From the NCBI RefSeq assembly GCF_002288925.2, contig NW_022098024.1, forward strand, positions 2,430,814 to 2,494,813: 64,000 nucleotides of DNA, given 5' to 3'. The DNA is from Delphinapterus leucas. Its lineage: Eukaryota > Chordata > Mammalia > Artiodactyla > Monodontidae. Of this stretch, positions 11,855 through 23,617 are shown piece by piece (position 1 is the stretch's first letter; every line of letters begins with the position of its first letter). The notes beneath the pieces were generated by a model. The model was given only the letters and a program-made list of their open reading frames with translations, was not told the DNA's origin and made no database searches. The position numbers were made by a program, and so were the translations under genes.

Positions 11855-13384
11855 GGTTTGTAGAGTTTTTGATGATGGCCATTCTGACTGGTGTGAGGTG
11901 ATACCTCATTGTAATTTTGATTGGCATTTCTCTAATGTTTAGTGATGTTGAGCATCCTTTCATGTGTTTGTTGACAATCTGTATATCTTCTTTGGAGAAT
12001 TGTCTATTTAGGTCTTCTGCCCATTTTTGGATTGGGTTGTTTGTTTTTTTGATATTGAGCTGCATGAGCTGCTTGTAAATTTTGGAGATTAATCCTTGAT
12101 CAGTTGCTTCATTTGCAAATTTTTTCTCCCATTCTGAGAGTTGTCTTTTCACCTTGTTTATGGTTTCCTTTGCTGTGCAAAAGCTTTTGTTTCATTATGT
12201 CCCATTTGTTTATTTTTGCTTTTATTTCCATTTTTCTAGGAGATGGGTCAAAAATGATCTTTCTGTGATTTATGTCATAGAGTGTTCTGCCTATGTTTTC
12301 CTCTGAGAGTTTTATAGTGTCTGGCCTTACATTTAGATCTTTAATCAATTTTGAGTTTATTTTTGTGTATGGTGTTAGGGAGTGCTCTAGTTCCATTCTT
12401 TTATATGTAGTTTTCCAGTTTTCCCAGTACCACTTATGGAAGAGGCTGGCTTTTCTCTACTGTATATTCTTGCCTCCTTTATCAAAGATAAGGTGACCGT
12501 ATGTGCATGGGTTTATCTCTGAGCTTCCTATGCTGTTCCATTGATCTATAGTTCTATTTTTGTGCCAGTACCATACTGTCTTGATTACTGTAGCTCTGTA
12601 CTTTAGTCTGAAGTCTGGGAGTCTGATTCCTCCAGCTCCGTTTTTCTTTCTCAAGATTGCTTTGGCTATTCGGGGTCTTTTGTGTTTCCATGCAAATTGT
12701 GAAAATTTTGTTCTAGTTTTGTGAAAAATGCCATTGGTAGTTTGATAGGGATTGCATTGAATATGTAGATTTGCTTGGAGTAGTACAGTCATTTTCACAA
12801 TTTTGTTTCTTCCAGTCCAAGAACATGGTATAGCTCTCCATCTGTTTGTATCATATTTATTTCTTTCATCAGTTTCTTATAGTTTTCTACATACAGGTGT
12901 CTTTTGTCTCCTTAGGTAGGTTTATTCCTAGGTATTTTATTCTTCTTGTTGAAATGGTAAATGGGAGTGTTTCCTCACTTTCTCTTTCAGATTTTTCATC
13001 ATTAGTGTACAGGAATGCAAGAGAGTTCTGTGCATTAATTTTGTATCCTGCTACTTTACCAAATTCGTTGATTAGCTCTAGTAGTTTTCTGGTAGCATCT
13101 GTAGGATTCTTTATGTATAGTATCATGTCATCTGCAAACAGTGACAGCTTTATTTCTTCTCTTCCGATTTGGATTCCTTTTATTTCTTTTTCTTCTCAGA
13201 TTGCTGTGGCTAAAACTTCCAAAACTATGTTGAATAATATTGGTGAGAGTGGGCAACCTTGTCATGTTCCTGATCTTAGTGGATATGGTTTCAGTTTTTC
13301 ACCATTGGGAATTATGTTGGCTGTGGGTTTGTCATATATGGCCTTTATTATGTTGAGGTAAGTTCCCTCTATGCCTACTTTCTT

Positions 13385-13586
13385 TTGTTTTTTTTTCGGT
13401 ACGTGGGCCTCTCACTGTTGTGGCCTCTCCTGTTGCAGAGCACAGGCTCCGGATGCGCAGGCTCAGCGGCCATGGCTCACGGGCCCAGCTGCTCCGCGGC
13501 ATGTGGGATCTTCCCGTACTGGAGCATGAACCCGTGTCCCCTGCATCAGCAGGCGGACTCCCAACCACTGTGCCACCAGGGAAGCC
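13385..13586 (-). mobile_element. Short CHR-type tRNA-derived SINE
   Basis: Same family and orientation as the copy at 11649. It is bracketed by the perfect 18-bp duplication CTCTATGCCTACTTTCTT at 13367-13384 and 13587-13604. The host site is the ORF2 reverse transcriptase region of L1 copy 2. Antisense readings of this SINE make several open frames that are not genes. Confidence 0.96.
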
Positions 13587-15489
13587 CTCTATGCCTACTT
13601 TCTTGAGGATTTTTATCATAAATGGGTGTTGAATTTTGTTGAAAGCTTTCTCTGCATTGATTTAGATGATCATATGCTTTTTCTCCTTCAGTCTACCACA
13701 TTGATTGATTTGCATATATTGAAGAATCCTTCCATTCCTGGGATAAACCCCACTTGATCATGGTGTATGATCCTTTTAATGTGCTGTTGGATTCTGTTTG
13801 CTAGTATTTTGTTGAGTATTATTGCATGTATTTCATCATTGATATTGGCTGTAGTTTTCTTTCTTTTGACCTACTTGTCTGGTTCTCATATCAGGGTGAT
13901 AGTGTCCTCATAGAATGAGTTTGAGAGTGTTCCTCCCTCTGCTGAATTTGGAAGAGTTTGAGAAGTATAGGTGTTAGCTCTTCTCTAAATATTTGATAGA
14001 ATTCACCTGTGAAGACATCTGGTCCTGGGCTTTTGTTTGTTGGAAGATTTTTAATCACAGTTTCAATTTCTGTGCTTGTGTCTGGTTGTTTATATTTTCT
14101 ATTTCTTCCTGGTTCAGTCTCAGAAGGTTGTGTTTTTCTAAGAATTTGTCCATTTCCTCCAGGTTGTCCATTTTGTTGGCATATAGTTGCTTGTAGTAAT
14201 CTCTCATGATCTTTTGTATTTCTGCAGTGTCAGTTGTTACTGCTCCTTTTTCATTTCTATTTCTGTTGTTTTGAGTCTTCTCCCTCTTATTCTTGATGTG
14301 TCTGGTTAATGGTTTATCAATTTCATTTATTTTCTCAAAGAACCAGGTTTAGTTTTATTGATCTTTGCTATTGTTTCCTTCATTTCTTTTTCATTTATTT
14401 CTGATCTGATCTTCATGATTTCTTTCCTTCTGCTAACTTTGGGGATTTTTTGTCCTTCTTTCTCTAATTGCTTTAGGTGTAATGTTAGATTGTCTATTTG
14501 AGATGTTTCTTGTTTTTGAGGTAGGATTGTATTGCTGTAAACTTTCTTCTTAGAACTGCTTTTGCTGCATCCCATAGGTTTTGGGTCATCATATTTTCAT
14601 TGTCATTTGTTTCTAGGTAGTTTTTGATTTTCTCTTTGATTTCTTCAGTGATCTCTTGGTTATTTAATAGTGTATTGTTTAGCCTCCATATGTTTGTATT
14701 TTTTACAGATTTTTTTACTGTAATTGATATCTAGTCTTATAGCATTGTGGTTGGAAAAGATACTGATACGATTTCAATTTTTTAAAATTTACCAAGGCTT
14801 GATTTGTGACCCAACATATGATCTAACCTGGAGAATATTCCATGAACACTTGAGAAGAAAGTGTATTCTGATGTTTGTTTTTGGATGGGATGTCCTATAA
14901 ATACCAAGTAAGTCCATCTTGTTTAATATATCATTTAAAGCTTGTGTTTCCTTATTTATTTTCATTTAGAATGGTCTGTCCATTTGTGAAAGTGGGGTGT
15001 TAAAGTCTCCAACTATTATTGTGTTCATGCTGATTTCCCCTTTTATGGCTGTTAGCATATGCCTTATGTATTGAGATGCTCCCATGTTTGGTGCATAAAT
15101 ATTTACAATTGTTATATCTTCTTCTTGGATTGATCCCTTGATCATTATTTAGTGCCCTTCTTTGTGTCTTGTAATAGTCTTTAGTAAGTCTCTTTGTTCT
15201 GATATGGGTATTGCTACTCCAGCTTTCTTTTATTGCTATTTGCATGGAATATCTTTTTCCATCCCCTCACTTTCAGTCTGTATGTGTCCCTACGTCTGGA
15301 ATGGGTTTCTTGTTGACAGCATGTATATGGATCTTGTTTTTTATCCATTTATGGAGTCTATGTCTTTTGTTTGGAGCAGTTAATCCATTCTCATTTAAGG
15401 TAATTTTGATATGTATGTTCCTATTATCATTTTCGCAATAGTTTTGGGTTTGTTTTTGTAGGTCCTTTCCTTCTCTTGTGTTTCCCACT

Positions 15490-16420
15490 TAGAGAAGTTC
15501 CTTTAGCATTTGTTGTAGAGCTGGTTTGGTGGTGCTGAATTCTCTTGGCTTTTGCTTGTCTGTGAATCTTTTCATTTCTCCATCAAATCTGAATGAGATC
15601 CTTGCTGGGTAGAGTCATCTTGGTTGTACGTTCTTCCATTTCATCACTTTATATATATGATGCCACTCCCTTCTGGCCTTTAGAGTTTCTGCTGAGAAAT
15701 CAGCTGTTAACCTTATGGGAGTTCCCTTGTATGTTATTTGTCATTTTTCCCTTGTTGCTTTTAATAATTTTTCTTTGTCTTTAATTTTTGTCAATTTGAT
15801 TACTATGTGTCTCAGCATATTTCTCCTTGGGTTTATCCTGCCTGGGACTCTCTGCACTTCCTGGACTTGGGTGGCTATCTCCTTTCCCATGTTAAGGAAG
15901 TTTTCAACTATAATCTCTTCAAATATTTTCATGGTTACTTTCTCTCTCTCTTCTCCTTCTGGGACCCCTATAATGCAAACGTTGCTGAGTTTAATGTTGT
16001 CCCAGAGATTTCTTAGGCTGACTTCATTTCTTTTTTCTGTTCCACTGCAGTGAATTCTACCATTCTGTCTTCCAGGTCTCTTATCTTTTCTTCTGCCTGA
16101 GTTATTCTGCTATTGATTCCTTCTAGTGTATTTTTCATTTCAGTTATTGTATTGCTTATCTCTGTTTCTTCGTTCTTTAATTCTTCTAGGTATTTTTTCT
16201 TTAATTCTTCTAGGTCTTAGTTAAACATTTCTTTCATCTTCTCGATCTTTGCCTCCATTCTTTTTCCGACGTCATGGATCATCTTCACTATCATTATTCT
16301 CAATTCTTTTTCTGGAAAGTTGCCTATCTCACTTCATTTAGTTGTTTTTCTGTGGTTTTATGTTGTTCCTTCATCTGGTACATAGTTCTCTGCCTTTTCA
16401 TTTTGTCTATCTTTCTGTGA
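15490..16420 (-). pseudogene. Decayed L1 ORF1 (copy 2)
   Basis: ORF1 encodes the L1 RNA-binding chaperone. A recognisable piece lies at 15741-15932 (EEIIVENFLNMGKE, ATQVQEVQ). It matches the ORF1 of copy 3 but has lost its continuous frame. Confidence 0.8.
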
Positions 16421-17267
16421 ATGGGTTTTTGTTTCACAGTCTTCAGGATTGTAGTTCTTCTTGCTTCTGCTGTCTGCCCTCTGGTGGATGAGGCTATCTA
16501 AGAGGCTTGTGCAGGCTTCCTGATGAGAGGGACTGATGGTGGGTAGAGCTGGGTGTTGCTCTGGTGAGCAGAGCTCAGTAAAACTTTAATCTGCTTGTCT
16601 GCTGATGGATGGGGCTGAGTTCCCTCCCTGTTGGTTGTTTGGTCTGAGGTGAGCCAGCACTGGAGGCTACAGCCTCTTTGGTGGGGCTCATGGCGGACTC
16701 AGAGGGCTCACGCCAAGTAGTACTTCCCAGAACTTCTGCTGTCAGTGTCCTTGTCCTCACAGTGAGCCACAGCCACCCCCCACCTCTGCAGGAGACCCTC
16801 CAACACTAACAGGTAGGTCTGGTTCAGTTTCCTATGGGGTCACTGCTCCATCCCCTGTGTCCTGATGCACACACTACTTTGTGTGTGCCCTCCAAGAGTG
16901 GAGTCTCTGTTTCCCCCTCCTGTTGAAGTCCTGCAATCAAATCCCACTAGCCTTCAGAGTCTGATTCTCTGGGAATTTCTCCTCCCGTCGCCAGACCCCC
17001 AGGTTGAGAAGCCTGACATGGGTCTCAGAAGCTTCACTCCAGTGGGTGGACTTCTGTGGTATAATTGTTCTCCAGTTTGTGAGTCACCCACTCAGCAGTT
17101 ATCGGATTTGATTTTATCATGATTGCGCCCCCCCTACCATCTCTTTGCAGCCTCTCCTTTGTCTTTAGATGTGGGGTATCATTTTTGGTGATTTCCAGTG
17201 TCTTTCTGCTGATGATTGTTCAGCAGTTAGTTGTGATTCCGGTGCTCTCGCAAGAGGGAGTCCTTAT

Positions 17268-18185
17268 GATAGTGACTTTTTTCCCTTGGTTATATACCTA
17301 GAAGTGAGATTGCTGGGTCATATGGTAATTCTATTCTTAATTTTTTGCAGAACTTCCATACTGTTTTGTAGAATGGCCGGACCATCTAGTGTACAAGAGT
17401 TATCTTTTCTCCACATCCTTGTCAACACTTAACTATCTTTTGGCTTTTTGATTATTGCCTATTACTAGCAGGTGTGTAGTGTTAACTCATTGTGGTTTTG
17501 ATTTGCATTTCTCTGATGATTAGAGATGTTGTGCATCTTTTTGTATACTTGTTGAACATTTATATGTCTTTTTTGGGAAAATAATTCTTCAGCACCTTAC
17601 CCCATTTTTAATTGGGTTATAATTATCATTAGCATTTGTTGCTATTGAGTTACATGAGTTTCTTAGAAAGCTATAGTAATCAAAACAGTATGGCACTGGC
17701 ATAAAAACAGATACAAACCCCATGGAACAGAATAAAGAGTCCAGAATTAAACACAAGCATATGTGGTCAATTCATCTTCAGTGAAGGTGCCAAGAACACA
17801 CAATGAGGATAGAATCGTTTTTTCAATAAGCGGTGCTGGTAAAACTGGATATCCACATGCAAAAGAATAAAAGTGGCCTCTATCTTACACCATACACAAA
17901 AACCAATTTGAAATGGATTAAACATATAACCTGAAGCTGTACAACTCCTAAAAGAAACAAAGGGGAAAATCTCTTTGCCATTGGTCTTTGCAATGATATT
18001 TTTTGCTTGTTTTTTGGATTTGACAGCAAAGCACAAGCAACAAAAGCCAAAATAAATAAGTGGGACTACAATCAATCTAAAAATTTCTGCAGCGTAAAGG
18101 AAATAACCAGCAAAATGAAAAGACAACCTATGGAATGGGAGAAATATTTGCAAACCCTAAGTCCTATAAGGGGTTAATATCCAGC
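17268..18185 (-). mobile_element. L1MA (right half of the split element) with 5' inversion
   Basis: 17268-17665 continues the element left off at 7402, still on the minus strand: on the + strand 'gagattgctgggtcatatgg', 'gtggttttgatttgcatttc', ending at 'attgagttacatgagtttct'. From about 17668 the text switches strand: 'ctatagtaatcaaaacagta' to 'gaatgggagaaatatttgca' and 'aaggggttaatatcca' read as ORF2 on the + strand. The outer end of the inverted part joins the start of the sense part in a normal L1, which is the twin-priming arrangement. Confidence 0.85.
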
Positions 18186-19439
18186 TTGACTTCTTTAATT
18201 AGTTATTTTTGTGATGTTGGCAATGTCCCAAAGATTCCAATAAAATGAAACAAGTCAGAGATAGAACCCAGTGAACTGCTGGGCAAAATGAAATTGGCAA
18301 ATATATGAGCAGATGCATTTTGGCATAGAACATTGCAATAACAAAGTTGCTCTGATGATTTGAGTGTTGAGTTATTAATAAAGTTCTCTAAGCAATTATA
18401 CTGCTCTCTTCCTGTGCACTTATCCTAAAGTACAAGTTATACTTTTATCTCTGGAATTAACATTGTACAGTTTTATTTATGAGATCTGTTCCTTATTTCC
18501 TCTAATACAGGTGACAACCTGATAAATATGAGTCATCAACAAATGCACACTGTTATTGTATCTCACTAAATATGTATAATTAAAATCCCTTGGTTATTAA
18601 ATTGAGTTTGGATATCAAAAGATAATTAAAATTAGAGGTGAACTCGTTGAATGGAATTGGCATAGCCTATAGCTAATATCTGTAGCTCATCAATGGTGTC
18701 TGTCTTTCTTAATCTCAAAATTTTTGCATTAAAATTCCAATAAAAACTTATATGACTCACAGTATCAATAAATCTGGTGAAATATATGTATATAAAGTCT
18801 CCTATATTTCCTAGGCTTACCTGACTTCAGGTAGACTCAAATATTTAACAACTTTATATAATATTCTACTACAATTCTAGTTTAAACATCAGCTAATGAG
18901 AGTGTAGCTTGAAATCTTCCATATTTTAAACTCATTTAGAATTTGGTTCTTAAGCTTGTATTTTATATTCATTGGCTGTTTTAACAGTAATAACAAAAAA
19001 GATTGTCAGATTAAATTACCTAACCACAAAATATTTACTCTGTGACATTCATTGGCTTTGTATCTAATAATAATGTCTTTTGATTAATAACCAATTACTG
19101 ATGTTAAATAAATAATCGTGCTCAGGTAGTAGAAAGGATATTGTGTGAGAAAATTATTAGAAATAAGATTATACCCGGCTTTGCTACTATTGGTTTTCTT
19201 AGGTCTTGAGCCTCAGTTTTTGCATTTATTAAAAAAAAATTGTGACAGGTAATTTCTCAGAATTATGATATTACTATTATTATTAAATTAAATGGTCTTG
19301 ACATTTCTCTTTAGTTATTAGCCTGGTTTTTCACCTCTCAAGTGAATATATTGCTATAGATTTGTGCTAAGCACATTCAACTGAGCATGTCTTGTATTCA
19401 ATTCATATTTCCTGGGTGTCTCCATAAAAACTGTTTAAA
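18186..19439. other. Unique AT-rich spacer
   Basis: About 1.25 kb with no recognised repeat, exon or RNA gene. Short A/T runs only. Confidence 0.4.
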
Positions 19440-19690
19440 CTGCTCTTTTCCTAGTCTTCATCTTGGTTAATGTTAACACCCTCCACCTGCTTTTCCAAAG
19501 CTAGAATCTTGGAGTTATCCTGAATATTTCCTTACTCTTTACCACTGGCTTCTAATTCATTACTAATTGTTATCGGTTTTCTTTCTTAAATATCACTCAA
19601 ATCCATCCATCTCTCCTTTTCTACTGCCTTATAGTGGGTGTTGAATATCTCTTGAAAGGATTACTGCAATGTTCTTAAGCAATTTTTCTT
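19440..19690 (+). repeat. L2 internal fragment
   Basis: The order 'tagaatcttggagttatcct' then 'aatatcactcaaatccatcc' then 'ggattactgcaatg' follows the L2 LINE 3' half. It probably belongs with the L2 3' end at 20040-20510, with unrecognised or deleted sequence between. Confidence 0.6.
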
Positions 19691-20039
19691 CTCATTTTAC
19701 TCACCCCTAGCCCATCCTTCACATCTTGTGGCAGAGACAATGCTATGTGTCCTCCCACTATTCTTTCTGGGCACAGAGGTAGGTAGACTGGGACCAAAAC
19801 AATCATTCTGGTCAGTGGAACATGACCAGAAGTGAATTAGGCTGTCTTTAAAACACATTCTGCCTTATCCTACTGCCTTCTCTTATTCTTGGTGATCGTG
19901 GAAACTTCATGGTCCTGACAGCAAAGCTATCATGGGCAAAGCACAGAGGCAGCAGAGCCAATTCTATCCTGCTGAATGTATTTTCTACAATAGAAATTTG
20001 CTCCTAGTTTTATAATATTGATGGTTCCCCTTTATCAGT
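19691..20039. other. Unrecognised segment between L2 pieces
   Basis: It does not follow the L2 order. It may be an older insertion of a family I cannot name. Confidence 0.3.
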
Positions 20040-20510
20040 AGGATAAGAATTAAATTTCTTATTTTGAAATGTAAGTGCCTTTAAAAATACGGCCCCAGTT
20101 TACTTTTCTAGTCTGTTGTTTCCTGCTTTGAATTCTGTAATCCATGAACCTCTTTTCCAAATATACTACCCTCTGCCTTTGCACAAGTTATTCTTTCTGT
20201 CTAAAATGACCTTGTCTCTTCTGTCCTATTCATCACTGAAGGTTTAGCTCTAACACAACTAGGTATTCTGGGCAAAGGCACAAACTTCTTTCTTTGGGGC
20301 TTACCCATTTGTCTTCTCTCACCTCTTTTCAGCTCCGGACATATTGTCTCAGTGTTCCCTGCTGAACTGTTTCTTTTCCCCTTTAGACTGTTAGGTGTCT
20401 GATGTCAGGGACTGGATTCTGTCTTCTCCCATTCCAAGGTGCCTAGCTGGCATGCAGCTGGCATTGAATAAATATTTGTTGAATGAATGTTGAAGGAGTA
20501 AGAGATTATG
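20040..20510 (+). repeat. L2 3' end
   Basis: Recognised by 'ctctgcctttgcacaagtta', 'atcactgaaggtttagctc', 'tgatgtcagggactggattc' and the 3' end 'ataaatatttgttgaatgaa' with its short repeat tail. Confidence 0.85.
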
Positions 20511-22320
20511 TCAACACGAAAAGCCTGGAGAGGATGTTCGAAACTGGCGAATAGTCTGCTGATGACCTTCAGATGTCCTTTTCCTGGGTTATTCAATATT
20601 CTGTATTTCTTGACACAGTCACTGGGCAGCTTGTGTATTTTAATTAACTGTTGGCTCCCCTAAGATATTTAGAAGCGAGCAGTTACTTTGGTAAATACCA
20701 TCAGTATGGAGCATCTGGTTCTCTGAAGTTTAAGTCCCATGTTCAAGTCCTGTGTAATTGTTTAGTCTAGACGTCCAACGCCTGGCAATGGCAGGGAAGA
20801 TGTAATCTTAAGAATGCCTCCTGCTGCTTTGCATTTTCATGCTCCCCCAGACACTGGCCTTTCTTTAGACTTTCAATAACACTCTTCAAAACCAAGTGAA
20901 CAGTCAGGGACTGCTTGTCACCGGTTTACCTGTTTTCCCCATTGTCCGATTAGCATACTTAGGTGCCTGTCAAGAGAGCTAAGACTGTTTATCAGAAGAG
21001 AAGCAGGAATATGAACACTCCTCAGTCATTCAGAAGTATTTACTGTCCCAGAAAAGCCCAGAAGTCATCAAAGGTTAGAACCAAAGCTGAGAGTGATGAA
21101 AGATTATCCTGCCTAGAGAGGTAAAGCCACCAAGGTCATAAAGAAACTACGGGTGAAAATATTTTTGAGGTGAAAGAATAGAGCAGAAAATGTGGTGGAG
21201 AGGAAGAAAGGGTTTCTTTTATTATTATTATTTTTCAAGACTGCAGTAGGATTGTATGACATATTAATGTCCCTCAACTGTACAAGATTCTTGAGTAGCT
21301 CTGGGAATTGGGAAGTCTGCAATTTACAACCTCTCTCCTCTGTTCTTATAAACAATTTAACCAAGTTCCTGTTAGCCAGAGACACTTAAGCAACAGAAAT
21401 CCTAGAGGAGATTTTTAAGCCCATACTAAAGATAATACAATCCTTCTGCAACGAAACAAAGGATTATTAATCCTGTGCTGCTGGTGAAGTCTCATTTCAC
21501 AACCAACGTAACTCTCTGTATTCAATCAGCCCCACCAGTACTGGAAGGAGCCAAGCTTGGGTGTCATTTATCAATAGCCATTTTGGGCGCACCAACCATA
21601 GAGCCAGCCCTCAGTCTGACCCTTCCAAAGGCTTGTCCCCTGTGTGCACAGAGGTTTTTATCTGTAGACATGCTGATCTTTTCCAGGATTCAAATTTATT
21701 TTCCTGACATGGTTCATGGCTCTGGTCTCCAGGTGCTTGTCTTCCAGAGTGAGCGCCTGCTCTGCAAAGCACCTCCCACAGCAGGTCACATCCCTTTGGC
21801 AATGTGTAGCACTGGCTCCTTTTCAACTCTTAAATTTCAGTTTACGACCCATTTACCTGAATAATTCATAATCAATTGAGTTGCTAATTTTGCCTTTTGC
21901 TGAATCACCTGGGGATGTCTGTCATACGAAGGTGCTATTGAATTGAAGGGTGATATGTTGATGGATAGATTTTGTTTTTAGTTTTGTTTTTAGAGGTTAC
22001 TTTTACAGATCTGAGAAAAATACAATCCTTCTCCTTTCCCAGATGAAAGCCTATATTGAAACAGGCCACATTATTTTACATTTCTTTCTTCCTTTTTTCT
22101 TCTTTTTTGTTTTTCTTTTTCTTTTAAAAATAAATCACCTTGTGGAAAGCAGCGGAATAATGACTGTGGAGAGGCAAGTCCTTTGCTCACACCTAGACTG
22201 GATGGTTCATTAGAGATTTTTCCTATCATTGTATTTCTCCTCTATTCTCAAGACATTAGATCGGTGGTGGATTACAGTCATACATTATATGTGAGGTCAT
22301 GCCAGTGTGGCTGTAAATGC
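20511..22320. other. Unique stretch, somewhat less AT-rich
   Basis: About 1.8 kb with no repeat that I recognise. It contains a 129-residue open frame on + at 21475-21864 with an overlapping 71-residue frame on the minus strand. Neither shows a domain or convincing splice structure. A pyrimidine-rich run lies at about 22080-22127. Confidence 0.4.
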
Positions 22321-22324
22321 CAAT

Positions 22325-22440
22325 GTTATTCAATTTATTCATTTCTCAAATAATGTTTAGTGAGTGCCTACTATACGCCTGTAGGTACTTACCGGTAGGT
22401 GTTAAGAAAACAGAATAAACAGAAAGATAGTGTTTTTGCT
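22325..22440 (+). repeat. Ancient interspersed repeat, family not named
   Basis: 'tttagtgagtgcctactata' and the following bases resemble a widespread old mammalian repeat of the 'gagcacctactatgtgccag' type. Confidence 0.4.
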
Positions 22441-22580
22441 TACCTTAAGCTTGTATTTTATATTCCTTTGGCTCCCATGGTAGGATGATGTCACTAAAAG
22501 ATTGCAGGTTTTAAGATCAATGAACCTGAACTTAAGTTTCTCCAAATGTTAGCAGTGTGATGTTACAATATATGAGAAAG

Positions 22581-22720
22581 GGTGGTATAGTGGTTTTTAC
22601 ATGGCCTTTGGAAACAGACAGCCAGGTTCTCTTTCTGACCCTGTGATCTTAGCCAGATTATATAACTTCTCTGAGTCTCAGGTTTTTTCACTTGTACAGA
22701 GGTGTTATTAATATTCCATC
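22581..22720 (+). repeat. MIR SINE
   Basis: The order 'ggtggtatagtggttttta', 'ggaaacagacagccaggttc', 'tgaccctgtgatcttagcc' and 'ctctgagtctcaggtttttt' follows the tRNA-derived head and conserved core of MIR. Confidence 0.85.
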
Positions 22721-23227
22721 CCATCCTATCCCAGACAATTCCATGTCCAAGATCAAGAATATATATGAAGTCCATCATACCATATGTCTAAATGTTTAAA
22801 AGATATAAGGCAAGTGAACATACTGTTAAATATGTGTTCCTTACTCTTACCTTGACATTGTCATGTTAAGTCCAATCTTAAATTTCAAGTTCTTGGATTC
22901 CTCAAAGTTTTGAACATGGGAATCTGGTGCCTGGTCTGCAGTATCCAACCCATAGTTCATGCTTTCTTCTGTTCCCACTGACAGCTCACTCGCTCACCAT
23001 AAGAGACCTCAGACACACAGGTGTGCAAGCCTTAGCTCATCCAAGTTCCATATATAACCCCCCAAACATCTGTCCCTTGACAACCCCATGGCCTAAGAGT
23101 GCTTCCACCAAGGTTATGGTCTGCCTGTAGGAAATAGGCCTCCAAACTATGCACTTGCAGGCTCTGAAGGTTTGTTTAGAAGGAGGACAAGAAATTCCAT
23201 AATCTTAGGTAACCAGAGCATTATCCA
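22721..23227. other. Unique spacer
   Basis: About 500 bp with no recognised feature; the open frame at 22927-23130 has no recognisable domain. Confidence 0.4.
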
Positions 23228-23267
23228 TGTTAAAAGATAAACGGAGGCATATTAAATATTTTAAGAG

Positions 23268-23273
23268 TTTATT
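23268..23273 (-). promoter_or_regulatory. AATAAA polyadenylation signal in solo LTR
   Basis: AATAAA on the minus strand, about 40 bp before the LTR 3' end, in the place of the R-region poly(A) signal. Confidence 0.65.
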
Positions 23274-23348
23274 AGAACAAAAATCAATTTGAATTGGATA
23301 GCATTCAAACTAACAGATAGAAAGGAGCTCCAAAGAGCTGTACAAAGT

Positions 23349-23360
23349 GAGACTTTTATC
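23349..23360 (-). promoter_or_regulatory. TATA-like box in solo LTR
   Basis: Minus-strand GATAAAAGTCTC lies upstream of the AATAAA signal within the LTR, at the position of a U3 promoter. Present activity is unknown. Confidence 0.5.
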
Positions 23361-23617
23361 AGTAGAAGAGAGTGGGGATAAGGAAGTTACACTGGAAAAA
23401 AAGCAGCTTGGTTATTGCAAAGTTACTTTCCTTTAGGGGATGGCAGGTGTCTATCAGACAGATGACCTAACTAGTGCTGATCATGTGATTCCTGACTGAC
23501 TGGTTTAAAATTCCATTTCCAGAAGATCTGAAACTGTAACAAAGCCTCAGTTTAGTGACATGGGGCTTAGCATAAGTGACTCCATTTCGGGACTGTGTTC
23601 TCATTTTTTAACATCCA

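Larger units (their letters stand above)
11220..15400 (-). pseudogene. Decayed L1 ORF2 (copy 2)
   Basis: ORF2 would encode the endonuclease and reverse transcriptase of L1. Here it survives only as short open pieces, for example 12887-13126 (just after the motif C position), 12457-12798, 12109-12396 (C-terminal half) and 11209-11502 (C-terminal end). Two SINEs at 11649-11854 and 13385-13586 interrupt it and create chimeric open frames such as 11730-12152. Confidence 0.85.
10843..17265 (-). mobile_element. L1 copy 2: near full-length cetartiodactyl L1 with two SINE insertions
   Basis: On the minus strand the order is 5' UTR (about 16430-17265), ORF1 (about 15490-16420), ORF2 (about 11220-15400) and a 3' UTR of about 380 bp ending in the T-run at 10843. 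The 3' UTR (aacatctttattggagtata, tgtcccagcataccctttcc) differs in type from that of copies 1 and 3. Without the two SINEs the length is about 6.0 kb. The 5' end stops a little short of copy 3's. It continues collinearly past 14690, the ORF2 position where copy 1 is truncated, so one uninterrupted element is the simplest reading. Stops and frameshifts make it dead. Confidence 0.85.
23228..23613 (-). mobile_element. Complete solo LTR of an endogenous retrovirus
   Basis: The 386-bp block starts TGTTAAAAGATAAACG and ends TTTTTTAACA, so both strands read TGTT…AACA, the retroviral LTR end pattern. Directly outside lies TCCA on both sides (23224-23227 and 23614-23617), a 4-bp target duplication, typical of class I (gamma-like) ERVs. 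Read on the minus strand it has a TATA-like GATAAAAGTCTC (23349-23360) and an AATAAA signal (23268-23273) about 80 bp downstream, in the normal U3-R-U5 order. No internal viral genes are present. I cannot name the family with certainty. Confidence 0.85.

Noticed and set aside
12846..13361. 171-residue + strand frame
   Set aside because: It is the antisense of L1 copy 2 ORF2, as are the related + frames at 9414-9707 and 31979-32332.
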